From contig CABJAM010000017.1 in NCBI GenBank assembly GCA_902363555.1, forward strand, positions 1 to 63,756: 63,756 nucleotides of DNA, written 5' to 3'. The notes below the pieces were generated by a model, which was not told where the DNA came from, made no database searches, and worked only from the letters and a program-made list of their open reading frames with translations. The stretch comes from Lachnospiraceae bacterium (GTDB taxonomy: Bacteria > Bacillota > Clostridia > Lachnospirales > Lachnospiraceae). A program made the translations under genes and the position numbers. Position 1 is the stretch's first letter. Every line of letters starts with the position of its first letter. Of this stretch, positions 25,941 through 34,515 are shown in pieces.

Positions 25941-26023
25941 CAACCGTTTATGGGTACATTATAGCATATTAACAACCGAATATCAACCGTTTATGGGTAT
26001 ATAAAAATTATAATCAACCGAAT
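25941..26023 (-). promoter_or_regulatory. Direct-repeat operators around the Uma2 gene promoter
   Basis: CAACCGTTTATGGGTA is repeated exactly at 25941-25956 and 25984-25999 (43-bp spacing), and CAACCGAAT at 25973-25981 and 26015-26023 (42-bp spacing). On the minus strand, -35 TTGATA (25981-25986) and -10 TATAAT (25958-25963) are 17 bases apart. One long copy lies between the -10 and the RBS, the other overlaps the -35. Confidence 0.75.
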
Positions 26024-26056
26024 TTTAACCGTTTTCGGATTGGATATGGGTACAAC

Positions 26057-26932
26057 TTACCTGTCAGGGGCAGGATTATTTTTCAGGGCAGCTTTATGCG
26101 CAGCGACGATATCATAAGGAATAAAAAGCTTTCCCCGGCCCCGTCCGATTTTTATCTGCGGCTTGTTGGCGCCGTGGAAGTCCGAACCTCCGCTGTAAAG
26201 CAGATGATACTTGTCTGCCAGCTTCTTCATTCGCTGCAGATCATTGCCCAGATTGGAGGAATACCAGGTTTCCAGGCCGTCGAGCCCAAGGGAGCACAAA
26301 GTGGATACCGCTGTGTCCAGTTCCTTTTCTAAAAGGTGATACATGAGTGGATGGGCAAGGATGGACAGGCCGCCGGCTCTGTGGATCAGATCGATGGCGG
26401 AAGCCGGGTTCATATATTCCCGGGAAACATAAAAAGGCTTTTCACGGTCCAGATATTTGTCAAAGCCCTCCTGGATGGACGCGATCACTCCGGTGTGGAG
26501 CAGATAGCTGGCAAAATTGGCGCGGGTGAGTACGCCGCCGCCCTGGTCCTGACGGAGCTTATCCATGGTGATGTCAATGCCCGCCTGATTCATATTCCGG
26601 ATCATCTTTTCATTGCGGGCGTCGCGGTTTTGCTGGAGCGCATTCAGAGCGGTCAGAAAACCGGGGGAATCCGTATCCAGATATAATCCTACGATATGAA
26701 GCTCCCGGTCCATATAGGATACAGACAGTTCAATACCCGGGATAAATTCAAAAGAGCGGCTGTCATCAAGTGTCTTTACCGCCGCCATGGCTTCGGCGAG
26801 TCCTTCGGCAGTATCGTGGTCTGTCAGCGCTACGGCGTCAAGGCCGGCATCATAAGCGGCATGGACGAGCTGGGCTGGGGAAAGGGTGCCGTCGGATTTA
26901 TTGGAATGGGTGTGTAAGTCTACGGTCTGCAT
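26057..26932 (-). CDS. PHP-domain phosphoesterase (RNase AM/TrpH type)
   Basis: 291 residues of the PHP metal-hydrolase family: DLHTHSNKSDGTLSP at the N-terminus, ALTDHDTAEG, PGIELSV, LAHPLMY and GGSDFHGANKP supply the metal-binding His/Asp/Glu residues. Closest in layout to YciV/RNase AM, a 5'-3' exonuclease acting on short RNAs and 3',5'-bisphosphonucleotides; other PHP phosphatases are possible. GAGGTG precedes ATG 26932. Same strand as the Uma2 gene, 131 bases upstream of it. Confidence 0.85.
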   Translation of the reverse strand: MQTVDLHTHSNKSDGTLSPAQLVHAAYDAGLDAVALTDHDTAEGLAEAMAAVKTLDDSRSFEFIPGIELSVSYMDRELHIVGLYLDTDSPGFLTALNALQQNRDARNEKMIRNMNQAGIDITMDKLRQDQGGGVLTRANFASYLLHTGVIASIQEGFDKYLDREKPFYVSREYMNPASAIDLIHRAGGLSILAHPLMYHLLEKELDTAVSTLCSLGLDGLETWYSSNLGNDLQRMKKLADKYHLLYSGGSDFHGANKPQIKIGRGRGKLFIPYDIVAAHKAALKNNPAPDR

Positions 26933-27041
26933 GATGATCACCTCGAATAATTTGATCGGCGTTAGACGCCTGTACAAATAGTTTATCATAAATTTCCCCC
27001 GTCCGCATATATTTTATAAAAATAGTAGATGGGGTGAGTCT

Positions 27042-27404
27042 ATGAAGGCAAAGAATACGGCAATCGTCATGGCAAAGGCACTGATCCTGTCGGCGCTGGT
27101 AACCTGCGCTATGGTGGCATTGCTGGCGTTGATGGCATATCTTTTGCACTTTAGTGATGGAAAAATTAATGTGGGTGTGGTCGTTATTGATATCCTGGCC
27201 TGTCTGGTTGGCGGGATCGTGGCCGGGAAAGGGATGAAGGAAAAGAAATATTTGTGGGGCCTGCTTTTAGGCATTCTTTATTTTGCCATAATGTTCCTGA
27301 TCTCCTTTGCACTCTCCGGAAAGGCCGGCGGCAGCGCCACAAGCTACATAACGACAGTGCTCATATGCCTGGGCAGCGGGATGCTGGGAGGCATGATCGG
27401 ATAA
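27042..27404 (+). CDS. TIGR04086-type small membrane protein
   Basis: 120 residues with four hydrophobic helices separated by short basic loops (MKAKNTAIVMAKALILSALV; GKGMKEKKYLWG). Size, topology and position just upstream of the SCIFF peptide gene match the Clostridia family TIGR04086, which has no known function. A GGGGTGAG ribosome binding site precedes ATG 27042. It is the first plus-strand gene after the Uma2/PHP island and would normally sit directly after yajC. Confidence 0.7.
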   Translation: MKAKNTAIVMAKALILSALVTCAMVALLALMAYLLHFSDGKINVGVVVIDILACLVGGIVAGKGMKEKKYLWGLLLGILYFAIMFLISFALSGKAGGSATSYITTVLICLGSGMLGGMIG

Positions 27405-27451
27405 ATTTTGTTATGAGCATGGCTTTTCACCGAAATTTGGGAAAAAAGCGC

Positions 27452-27480
27452 TTTTAAAAATAAATAGAGTATGATATAAT
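27452..27480 (+). promoter_or_regulatory. Promoter of scfA
   Basis: Extended -10 TGATATAAT (TATAAT 27475-27480) with a weak -35 TTTTAA (27452-27457) 17 bases upstream; transcription would begin about 30 bases before the scfA start. Confidence 0.65.
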
Positions 27481-27515
27481 ATTCCAAGCTTACTATGACA
27501 AGGAGGAAATATATC

Positions 27516-27659
27516 ATGAAAAGAGTTAAGACATTAACTTCCAAAACTTTAAAGAATACCATGGTTAAAGGTGGCTGCGGCGAATGTCAGACATCCTGCC
27601 AGTCCGCTTGCAAGACTTCCTGTACAGTTGGAAATCAGAGCTGCGAAAACAACAAATAA
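27516..27659 (+). CDS. scfA: SCIFF precursor peptide (six cysteines in forty-five residues)
   Basis: 47-residue ribosomal peptide. The leader MKRVKTLTSKTLKNTMVKGG is followed by a core with six cysteines at 21, 24, 28, 32, 36 and 43, the hallmark of SCIFF peptides found almost universally in Clostridia. The adjacent radical SAM protein installs a Cys-to-Thr thioether in the core; the biological role of the product is unknown. AAGGAGGAAAT precedes the ATG and a terminator follows immediately. Confidence 0.97.
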   Translation: MKRVKTLTSKTLKNTMVKGGCGECQTSCQSACKTSCTVGNQSCENNK

Positions 27660-27663
27660 ACCG

Positions 27664-27694
27664 TAAGCAGCGGCCCGAAGCCGCTGCTTATTTG
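27664..27694 (+). terminator. Terminator or attenuator between scfA and scfB
   Basis: AAGCAGCGGC-CCGAA-GCCGCTGCTT with ATTTG after it. Partial read-through could set a high scfA to scfB ratio. R2 units start at 27694. Confidence 0.8.
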
Positions 27695-27918
27695 CGCGGA
27701 AGCAACGAGCCACAAAGGAGAGCTTGCTCGCCTTTGTGGCGACTGCCGTGATCCGTCGAAGCGGAGCGTAGACGGATGCGCGGAAGCAACGAGCCATAAA
27801 GGAGAGCTTGCTCGCCTTTATGGCGACTGCCGTGATCCGTCGAAGCGGAGCGTAGACGGATGCGCCAAAGCACGGGCCACAAAGGAGAGCTAGCTCGCCT
27901 TTGCGGCGGCTGCGCAAA
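27694..27918 (+). repeat. R2 repeat array, locus 2 (between scfA and scfB)
   Basis: Units start at 27694, 27778 and 27862 (84-bp period; the third is cut off by scfB). Stem 1 pairs CACAAAGG-AGAGC with GCTC-CCTTTGTG; stem 2 pairs ATCCGTC with GACGGAT. The first two units are almost identical to each other but have other stem sequences than loci 1 and 3. Confidence 0.85.
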
Positions 27919-27951
27919 GATGAATATGATATTAGAATAGGAGACCTTGGT

Positions 27952-29316
27952 GTGATTCATCAATATAAAAATAACGGTTATAACATAGTGCTGGATGTCA
28001 ACAGCGGCTCTGTCCATGTGGTCGACGATCTGGTCTATGACATTATAAGCCTTTATGAGAAAAATACACCCGATGATATTATCCGGAAGCTGTGTGGAAA
28101 GTACGAAAAGGCGGACATTTTAGAAGGTCTGGAGGAAGTCGGACAGCTTAAAAGTGATGAAGTCCTTTTTACGGAGGATGTTTATAAGGATTATATTATT
28201 GATTTTAAGAAGCGGCCCACCGTCGTAAAGGCGCTGTGTCTGCACATTGCCCATGACTGTAATCTGGCCTGCAAGTACTGCTTTGCCGAGGAAGGCGAGT
28301 ATCACGGTCGCCGGGCGCTTATGAGCTACGAGGTTGGCAAAAAGGCTCTGGATTTCCTGATCGCAAACTCCGGAAACCGGGTGAACCTGGAAGTGGATTT
28401 CTTTGGCGGCGAGCCGCTGATGAATTTTGATGTGGTAAAACAACTGGTAGCCTACGGGCGCAGCCAGGAAAAGCTTCATAATAAAAAATTCCGCTTTACG
28501 CTGACAACCAACGGTGTGCTTCTCAATGACGACGTTATGGAATTTGCCAATAAGGAAATGTCCAACGTAGTCCTCAGTGTGGACGGCCGTAAGGAGGTCC
28601 ACGATAAAATGCGGCCATTCCGCAACGGCAAGGGCAGCTACGACCTGATCATGCCTAAGTTTGTACAGATGGCCGAGAGCAGGAATCAGACGAATTATTA
28701 CGTGCGCGGTACATTTACCCACTATAATACCGATTTTGCCGCGGACGTTTTAAGCCTGGCAGATATGGGATTTAAACAGATCTCCGTGGAACCGGTGGTA
28801 GCCTCCCCCGAGGAGCCCTATGCCATCACACCGGAGGATGTGCCTGTCATCTGCGAGGAATATGACAAACTGGCTAAGGAAATGATCAAACGCGAAGATG
28901 TGGGCAGGGGCTTTAATTTCTTCCATTTTATGATCGACTTAACCGGCGGCCCATGCGTGGCAAAACGCCTTTCCGGCTGCGGCTCCGGAACGGAGTATCT
29001 GGCCGTGACCCCATGGGGGGATTTTTATCCCTGCCATCAGTTCGTGGGCCAGGAGGAGTTCCTTATGGGCAATGTGGATGACGGTATTGTTAATACGGCG
29101 ATCCGCGATGAATTTAAGCTTTGCAACGTCTATGCGAAGGACAAGTGCCGCCAGTGCTTTGCACGCTTTTACTGCAGCGGCGGCTGTGCTGCCAATGCGT
29201 GGAATTTTAATCACAGTATCACGGATGCCTATGATGTGGGCTGTGATTTGATGCGTAAACGTGTGGAATGTGCAATTATGATTAAAGCTGCGGAAGCAGA
29301 AAGAGAAGGAGAATAA
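27952..29316 (+). CDS. scfB: SCIFF radical SAM maturase
   Basis: 454-residue radical SAM/SPASM enzyme that forms the thioether bridge in ScfA. The radical SAM cluster motif is C103-x3-C107-x2-C110 (CNLACKYC); further cysteines in the C-terminal part (CGSGTEY...CHQF and CNVY..CRQCFARFYCSGGC) bind the auxiliary clusters. The N-terminal 90 residues are the peptide-recognition-like region. The start is GTG 27952, eight bases after AGGAG; family members begin at this IHQYK sequence, and the open frame upstream lies inside R2 repeat. secDF starts 6 bases after its stop. Confidence 0.95.
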   Translation: MIHQYKNNGYNIVLDVNSGSVHVVDDLVYDIISLYEKNTPDDIIRKLCGKYEKADILEGLEEVGQLKSDEVLFTEDVYKDYIIDFKKRPTVVKALCLHIAHDCNLACKYCFAEEGEYHGRRALMSYEVGKKALDFLIANSGNRVNLEVDFFGGEPLMNFDVVKQLVAYGRSQEKLHNKKFRFTLTTNGVLLNDDVMEFANKEMSNVVLSVDGRKEVHDKMRPFRNGKGSYDLIMPKFVQMAESRNQTNYYVRGTFTHYNTDFAADVLSLADMGFKQISVEPVVASPEEPYAITPEDVPVICEEYDKLAKEMIKREDVGRGFNFFHFMIDLTGGPCVAKRLSGCGSGTEYLAVTPWGDFYPCHQFVGQEEFLMGNVDDGIVNTAIRDEFKLCNVYAKDKCRQCFARFYCSGGCAANAWNFNHSITDAYDVGCDLMRKRVECAIMIKAAEAEREGE

Positions 29317-29322
29317 GCTGAA

Positions 29323-31788
29323 ATGAAAGACCACAAGACAAGAAACATCGTCGGTTTTTTCCTTGTGCTTGTTGCTATTGCCGCCTGTGCCTATGTTGCA
29401 CTGGCCGGAGTAGGCAGCACACATCAGGGAAGCGCCAAGAACATTAAGCTTGGTCTGGACCTGGCCGGTGGTGTGAGTATTACTTATCAGGTCAATGAAG
29501 AAAATCCATCCTCAGAGGATATGAGCGATACGGTGTACAAGCTGCAAAAGCGTGTGGCTGTATACAGCAATGAGGCGGAGGTTTATCAGGAAGGCTCCGA
29601 CCGTATCAACGTGGAAATTCCAGGTGTTTATGATGCGGAAGCCATTCTGGAAGATCTGGGTAACCCCGGACAGATCGGTTTTTTTGAAATGTCGCAGGGA
29701 ACTTCCGGCTCCAATGGCTCCGGCGACAGCCTGAATGCTCCGGAAACCTCCGGGGAGACCATTTCTCCGGAAAGTGGTGAGACAAAGGCTCCGGAAAGCG
29801 AGACTGCCGAAAAGGAATCCAAGGAAACTTCCGCAGTAAAATCTGCTGTGGACGGTACTGATTCTACTCAGGAGACCGGGGAAACCACAGAAAAAGAAAC
29901 TGCCGAGTCTAAGGAAACTGTGGAAACAACAGCCCCTAATGATGGTGAGAGCGAAGCCGCAGGAAATACTGCCGGCACAAACGATCTGGCTTCCATGCTG
30001 GGATTAAGCCAGGTACTTACCGGTGAGGATATTGTGGATGCTCAGGTAGGAACCGAGCAGAATCAGTACGGTAACAGTACTTACGTAGTTAAGCTGACGA
30101 TGACGACCGAGGGTGCTAAAAAGTTTGAAGAGGCAACCCGAAGAAATCTCCAGAAGCCCATCTATATTGTTTACGATAATGAAATTATCAGCTACCCCAC
30201 CGTTCAGTCTGTAATCAGCGGCGGCGAGGCTGTCATTAATGGCGGTACAGCCGGATTTTCTTACGATGAAGCCAACAATCTGGCCACAACCATCCGCCTT
30301 GGTGTGTTAAAGCTCACCTTGTCGGAAATCCGTTCCAACGTCGTTGGCGCCAAGCTTGGTGAGGATGCGGTAAGTACCAGCTTACTTGCTGCGATTATCG
30401 GCTTTGCCATTGTCGTTGTATTTATGATCGCATTTTATCGCATTCCTGGTCTGGCTGCGGGTATCGCACTGACCTTATATTTATTAATGATGCTGCTGTT
30501 CCTCAACGCCTTTGACGTGACGCTGACGCTGCCCGGTATTGCCGGTATCATCCTGTCCATCGGTATGGCCGTGGATGCCAACGTTATTATATTTACACGT
30601 ATTAAAGAGGAGATCAGCAAAGGCAAGACTGTACAGAGCGCTATTAAGCTTGGTTACAGCAAGGCCCTGTCCGCTGTTGTGGACGGTAATGTGACCACAC
30701 TGATCGCCGCCGCAGTGCTCTATCTTATGGGTACAGGTACGATCCGCGGTTTCGCTACCACACTGGCACTTGGTATTGTATTATCCATGATCACGGCATT
30801 GTTCATTACCCGTGTACTCATGGCCGGCTTCTTCTCCTTTGGCCTTCAGAATGAGAAATTCTATGGCCGCCAGAAAGAGAGAAAGCCACTGAACTTTACT
30901 GGCCGCAAGGTGCTCTTTTATGTGATCTCTCTTGTCGTTGTGGGCGCCGGACTTGTCACCATGGGCGTTTTCAAGGCTAAAGAAGGCAAGAGCCTGAATT
31001 ATGGCCTGGACTTTACCGGTGGTACATCCATGACCGTGACCTTTAACGACTATATTGATATTACCAGCCAGGAAGGTATCGACCTTCAGAAAATGATTGA
31101 AGAAAAAGCAGGAACAAGTGATGTTCAGCTTCAGAACGTAACGGGAACCAACCAGATCGTTGTTAAAACGCCGGTTCTGGATTCGGATCACCGCGGCGCG
31201 CTTAAAGATACGATTATGAACGATTACAGTGTGGATGAGAAAAATATCACTGAGGAAAGCATCAGCGCTGTTGTCAGCAATGAGATGAAGAGCGATGCGA
31301 TTTTATCTGTGATCATTGCAGGTATCTGTATGCTGATCTATATCTGGATCCGGTTTAAGGATATTAAATTCGGCGCCAGTGCAGTCATCGCCCTGCTCCA
31401 CGATGTGCTGGTGGTACTGGCTGTATATGCCATTGTGCGTATTTCTGTGGGCAACACGTTCATCGCTTGTATGCTGACCATCGTTGGTTATTCCATTAAT
31501 GCGACGATCGTTATATTCGACCGAATCCGTGAGAACCGTCAGACGATGAAGCCGGCACAACTGGATGAGATTGTTAATACAAGTATCACACAGACGATAT
31601 CACGAAGTATTAATACATCACTGACCACATTTATTATGATTTTCGTGCTGTTCCTCATGGGCGTGTCCTCCATCCGCGACTTTGCACTGCCATTAATGGC
31701 AGGTATCGTGGGCGGCGCTTATTCGTCCATCTGTATTACCGGTACAGTGTGGTATGTGTTAAAGAAGAAATTTACAAAGAAAGCTTAA
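29323..31788 (+). CDS. secDF: Protein translocase SecDF, fused SecD-SecF
   Basis: 821 residues. The SecD half has one N-terminal helix, a large extracytoplasmic P1 domain and five helices (GIAGIILSIGMAVDANVIIF motif); the SecF half starts near residue 525 with GLDFTGGTSM and the CMLTIVGYSINATIVIFDRIREN motif. SecDF uses the ion gradient to pull proteins through SecYEG. Residues about 126-221 of P1 are a Ser/Glu/Thr-rich low-complexity insert. Follows scfB closely, so it is probably cotranscribed; terminator after it. Confidence 0.96.
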   Translation: MKDHKTRNIVGFFLVLVAIAACAYVALAGVGSTHQGSAKNIKLGLDLAGGVSITYQVNEENPSSEDMSDTVYKLQKRVAVYSNEAEVYQEGSDRINVEIPGVYDAEAILEDLGNPGQIGFFEMSQGTSGSNGSGDSLNAPETSGETISPESGETKAPESETAEKESKETSAVKSAVDGTDSTQETGETTEKETAESKETVETTAPNDGESEAAGNTAGTNDLASMLGLSQVLTGEDIVDAQVGTEQNQYGNSTYVVKLTMTTEGAKKFEEATRRNLQKPIYIVYDNEIISYPTVQSVISGGEAVINGGTAGFSYDEANNLATTIRLGVLKLTLSEIRSNVVGAKLGEDAVSTSLLAAIIGFAIVVVFMIAFYRIPGLAAGIALTLYLLMMLLFLNAFDVTLTLPGIAGIILSIGMAVDANVIIFTRIKEEISKGKTVQSAIKLGYSKALSAVVDGNVTTLIAAAVLYLMGTGTIRGFATTLALGIVLSMITALFITRVLMAGFFSFGLQNEKFYGRQKERKPLNFTGRKVLFYVISLVVVGAGLVTMGVFKAKEGKSLNYGLDFTGGTSMTVTFNDYIDITSQEGIDLQKMIEEKAGTSDVQLQNVTGTNQIVVKTPVLDSDHRGALKDTIMNDYSVDEKNITEESISAVVSNEMKSDAILSVIIAGICMLIYIWIRFKDIKFGASAVIALLHDVLVVLAVYAIVRISVGNTFIACMLTIVGYSINATIVIFDRIRENRQTMKPAQLDEIVNTSITQTISRSINTSLTTFIMIFVLFLMGVSSIRDFALPLMAGIVGGAYSSICITGTVWYVLKKKFTKKA

Positions 31789-31808
31789 ATATATTCTATC
31801 GCTGCATT

Positions 31809-31862
31809 AAAGCTCAGGAGCTGTCTCGCATAAAGCGGGGCGGCTCCTGAGCTTTACTTTTA
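31809..31862 (+). terminator. Terminator of the scfB-secDF transcript
   Basis: AAAGCTCAGGAGC pairs with GCTCCTGAGCTTT, followed by ACTTTT. Confidence 0.85.
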
Positions 31863-31881
31863 ACGAGTGATTTCAAAGTCC

Positions 31882-31910
31882 TTGCCAATTCCGACAATAT
31901 TCGATATAAT
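31882..31910 (+). promoter_or_regulatory. Promoter of recJ
   Basis: TTGCCA (31882-31887), 17-base spacer, TATAAT (31905-31910). Confidence 0.75.
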
Positions 31911-31951
31911 TATACAATTGAATTTGACCAATAGATAAGGCAGTGATAAGT

Positions 31952-33742
31952 ATGAGAGAAAAGTGGGTAGTGACAGCCAAGGGTGCAGATTTTAAGAAAA
32001 TCGGCGACACCTTTCATATAAACCCGGTGTTGGCCCGGCTGATCGTAAACCGGGATATAAAAGATATGGACGGGATCCGCAAGTTCCTCCATGGCGGCGT
32101 GAACGATCTCTATGATCCGACGCTTTTGAAGGATTCTGTAAAAGCGGCCGGGATGATACGCAGCGCCATTGAGGATGGCCGCAGGATCGCCATTGCCTCG
32201 GATTTTGATGTGGACGGCATTATGTCGGGCTTTCTGTTAAAGACCGGGCTTAGCCGTATCGGCGCGGACTGCCTGATCTATACGCCGGACCGGGTGTCGG
32301 AGGGGTATGGGCTGAATACGCGGATCGTGGAACAGGCCAAAGCGTACGGCGCCTCCATGATCATCACCTGCGACAATGGTATCGCGGCTTTTGAAGCCAT
32401 CGACCGGGCGAAAGAGCTGGGGCTTACGGTCATTGTCACCGATCACCACGATATACCCTTTGAGGAGCAGGCGGATGGCAGTACAAAAATACTGAGGGTG
32501 AATGCCGATGCTATTGTGAATCCAAAGCAGCCGGACTGTCCGTATCCGTTTAAAAAGCTGTGCGGGGCCGGTGTGGCATTTAAGCTGCTGTGTATCCTTT
32601 ATGATATGTATGGCGTGCCGGAGGCAGAAAAGTATGCGCTGCTGGAATATACGGCCATTGCCACGGTGGCCGATGTGATGGACCTGCAGGATGAGAACCG
32701 TATCATTGTCAAGCTGGGACTGGATATGGTTCGGCATACGAAAAATAAAGGGCTGGCGGCGCTGATCCAGGTGACTCAGGTCAATCCGGCGCGCCTTAGC
32801 GCCTATCATATCGGCTTTGTCATCGGCCCGTGCTTTAATGCGGCAGGCCGGCTGGATACCGTAAAGATTGCCCTGGACCTTTTGTCGGAAAATGGCGAAA
32901 AGGAAGCGCTTTCCAAGGCATCGCAGCTTAAGGAGCTGAACGAGAGCCGAAAAACGCTGACCGTACAGGGCTTTGAGCAGGCTGTGGCGATGATCGAGGG
33001 TTCGCCGCTGAAGGATGACAAGGTGCTGGTGGTGCTTTTAAAGGATTGCCATGAAAGTCTGGTGGGCATTATTGCCGGCCGTGTCAAGGAAAAATACCAC
33101 AAGCCGGCTATTGTGTTTACGCGGGTGGAGGACGGCTTTGTGAAGGGCTCCGGCCGATCCATCGAATGCTACAATATGTTTATGGAGCTGACCAGGCAGA
33201 AGGCGCTGCTTTCACGTTTCGGGGGGCATCCCATGGCGGCGGGGCTGACGCTTAGGGAGGAAAATCTTGACGCGCTGCGCAAAAATCTTAACGCGGCCAC
33301 CACTCTGACCGAGACGGATTTTGTACCGGTCGTACATATCGATGTGCCCATGCCGGTGGGCTATATTACCCGGGAGTTCGTCCGGGAGCTGGAGCTTTTG
33401 GAGCCTTTTGGCAAAGGCAACGCCAAGCCGGTATTTGCCGAGAAGTATTTTCATGTGTTAAGAGCGCAGATTCTTGGGAAAAATAAAAATGTATTAAAGC
33501 TTCAGCTTATGGATGATCATAAGACGACGATGGATGCTGTGTATTTTGGCGATATCCCTGCGTTTGAGGCCTTTGTGGCGGAGGAATACGGGGCGGAGCA
33601 GAAGGAGCTTTTATTTAATGGACGCAGGAGTAATGTGGAGCTGGCGATGACGTATTACCCGGATATTAACGAATATATGGGGCGGGAGACGGTGCAGATC
33701 ATCGTTACCGGATACTGCCGGATCGCCAGAAAAACACAATAA
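31952..33742 (+). CDS. recJ: Single-stranded-DNA-specific exonuclease RecJ
   Basis: 596-residue DHH/DHHA1 phosphoesterase that degrades single-stranded DNA 5' to 3' in recombination and mismatch repair. Motifs: DFDVDGIMSG (about 84-93), TCDNGI, VTDHHDIP, GPCFNAAGRLD and the DHHA1 motif GGHPMAAG (about 427-434), then an OB-like C-terminal domain. Length is usual for Clostridia. ATG 31952 has GATAAGG 11 bases upstream; the GTG at 31943 is too close to it. Confidence 0.94.
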   Translation: MREKWVVTAKGADFKKIGDTFHINPVLARLIVNRDIKDMDGIRKFLHGGVNDLYDPTLLKDSVKAAGMIRSAIEDGRRIAIASDFDVDGIMSGFLLKTGLSRIGADCLIYTPDRVSEGYGLNTRIVEQAKAYGASMIITCDNGIAAFEAIDRAKELGLTVIVTDHHDIPFEEQADGSTKILRVNADAIVNPKQPDCPYPFKKLCGAGVAFKLLCILYDMYGVPEAEKYALLEYTAIATVADVMDLQDENRIIVKLGLDMVRHTKNKGLAALIQVTQVNPARLSAYHIGFVIGPCFNAAGRLDTVKIALDLLSENGEKEALSKASQLKELNESRKTLTVQGFEQAVAMIEGSPLKDDKVLVVLLKDCHESLVGIIAGRVKEKYHKPAIVFTRVEDGFVKGSGRSIECYNMFMELTRQKALLSRFGGHPMAAGLTLREENLDALRKNLNAATTLTETDFVPVVHIDVPMPVGYITREFVRELELLEPFGKGNAKPVFAEKYFHVLRAQILGKNKNVLKLQLMDDHKTTMDAVYFGDIPAFEAFVAEEYGAEQKELLFNGRRSNVELAMTYYPDINEYMGRETVQIIVTGYCRIARKTQ

Positions 33743-33788
33743 AGCAGAGATATGCGGCGATTCGCCATTCTATGGCGCACATTTGACC

Positions 33789-33817
33789 TTGTTAGTTTTG
33801 GCGAATTGTATTATAAT
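33789..33817 (+). promoter_or_regulatory. Promoter of apt
   Basis: TTGTTA (33789-33794), 17-base spacer, TATAAT (33812-33817). Confidence 0.65.
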
Positions 33818-33832
33818 AGTAGCAGTTCAGAC

Positions 33833-33921
33833 ATATCTGCGCATTTACTGCGCAGATCGTACGAAAATGTAAATTTTGCGTGCATATGGCCATCGCGAAG
33901 CGATTTTTTATAGCCATATGC
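33833..33921 (+). promoter_or_regulatory. Structured leader of apt
   Basis: A first hairpin (ATCTGCGC...GCGCAGAT, about 33835-33857) is followed by nested stems: outer GCATATGGC (33882-33890) with GCCATATGC (33913-33921), enclosing ATCGC-GAA-GCGAT directly followed by TTTTTT (33892-33909). The inner stem resembles a short terminator, and the outer stem could hold or mask it. The architecture suggests attenuation but fits no riboswitch class I recognise. Confidence 0.5.
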
Positions 33922-33943
33922 GGAAAGTAAAGGAGCAGGGAAC

Positions 33944-34468
33944 ATGAAGACGCTTGAGGATTATGTTGTAAGTATACCGGATTTTCCGGAGGACGGGATT
34001 ATTTTCAGAGATATTACCACTGTGGTCCAGGACCCGGAGGGCTTGAAGCTGGCCATCGATACGATGATGGGATTTTTGGATGGTGTGGATTTTGATATGG
34101 TTGTGGGGCCGGAGGCCCGCGGTTTTATATTTGGCATGCCCATCGCTTATAATACGGGCAAGGGCTTTATAACGATCCGTAAAAAGGGCAAGCTGCCCAG
34201 GGAGACGGTGGAACAGGAATATGATCTGGAATATGGTAAAGCCACCATTGAGATTCATAAGGACGCCATAAGGCCCGGGCAGAAGATCGTGATCGTGGAT
34301 GATCTGCTGGCCACCGGAGGAACGATGGAAGCGAATATCCGTCTCGTGGAAAGTCTCGGTGGAACGGTTGTAAAGGTGATCTTCCTCATCGAGCTGGCCG
34401 GTCTTAAGGGCAGAGAGCGCCTGGCTGATTACAGCGTGGATTCGGCTATTATTTATGATGGAAAGTAA
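33944..34468 (+). CDS. apt: Adenine phosphoribosyltransferase
   Basis: Purine salvage: adenine plus PRPP gives AMP. 174 residues with the APRT signature VVGPEARGF and the PRPP loop KIVIVDDLLATGGTMEA. AAGGAG precedes ATG 33944. rel lies 47 bases downstream; the recJ-apt-rel order is widely conserved in Firmicutes and links purine balance to (p)ppGpp. Confidence 0.97.
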   Translation: MKTLEDYVVSIPDFPEDGIIFRDITTVVQDPEGLKLAIDTMMGFLDGVDFDMVVGPEARGFIFGMPIAYNTGKGFITIRKKGKLPRETVEQEYDLEYGKATIEIHKDAIRPGQKIVIVDDLLATGGTMEANIRLVESLGGTVVKVIFLIELAGLKGRERLADYSVDSAIIYDGK

Positions 34469-34515
34469 AAAAATCGCGTAAAACCTTATACGCAAAACAA
34501 GGAATCGGTGATTGC

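Noticed and set aside
27549..28017. Antisense reading frames over R2 locus 2 and the scfB start
   Set aside because: Repetitive composition follows the repeat units; scfA and scfB on the plus strand explain the region.
33795..33817. Possible R1 remnant at the apt promoter (GCGAATTGTATTATAAT)
   Set aside because: Only the -10-like end matches; neither R1 stem is present, so it is treated as an ordinary promoter.
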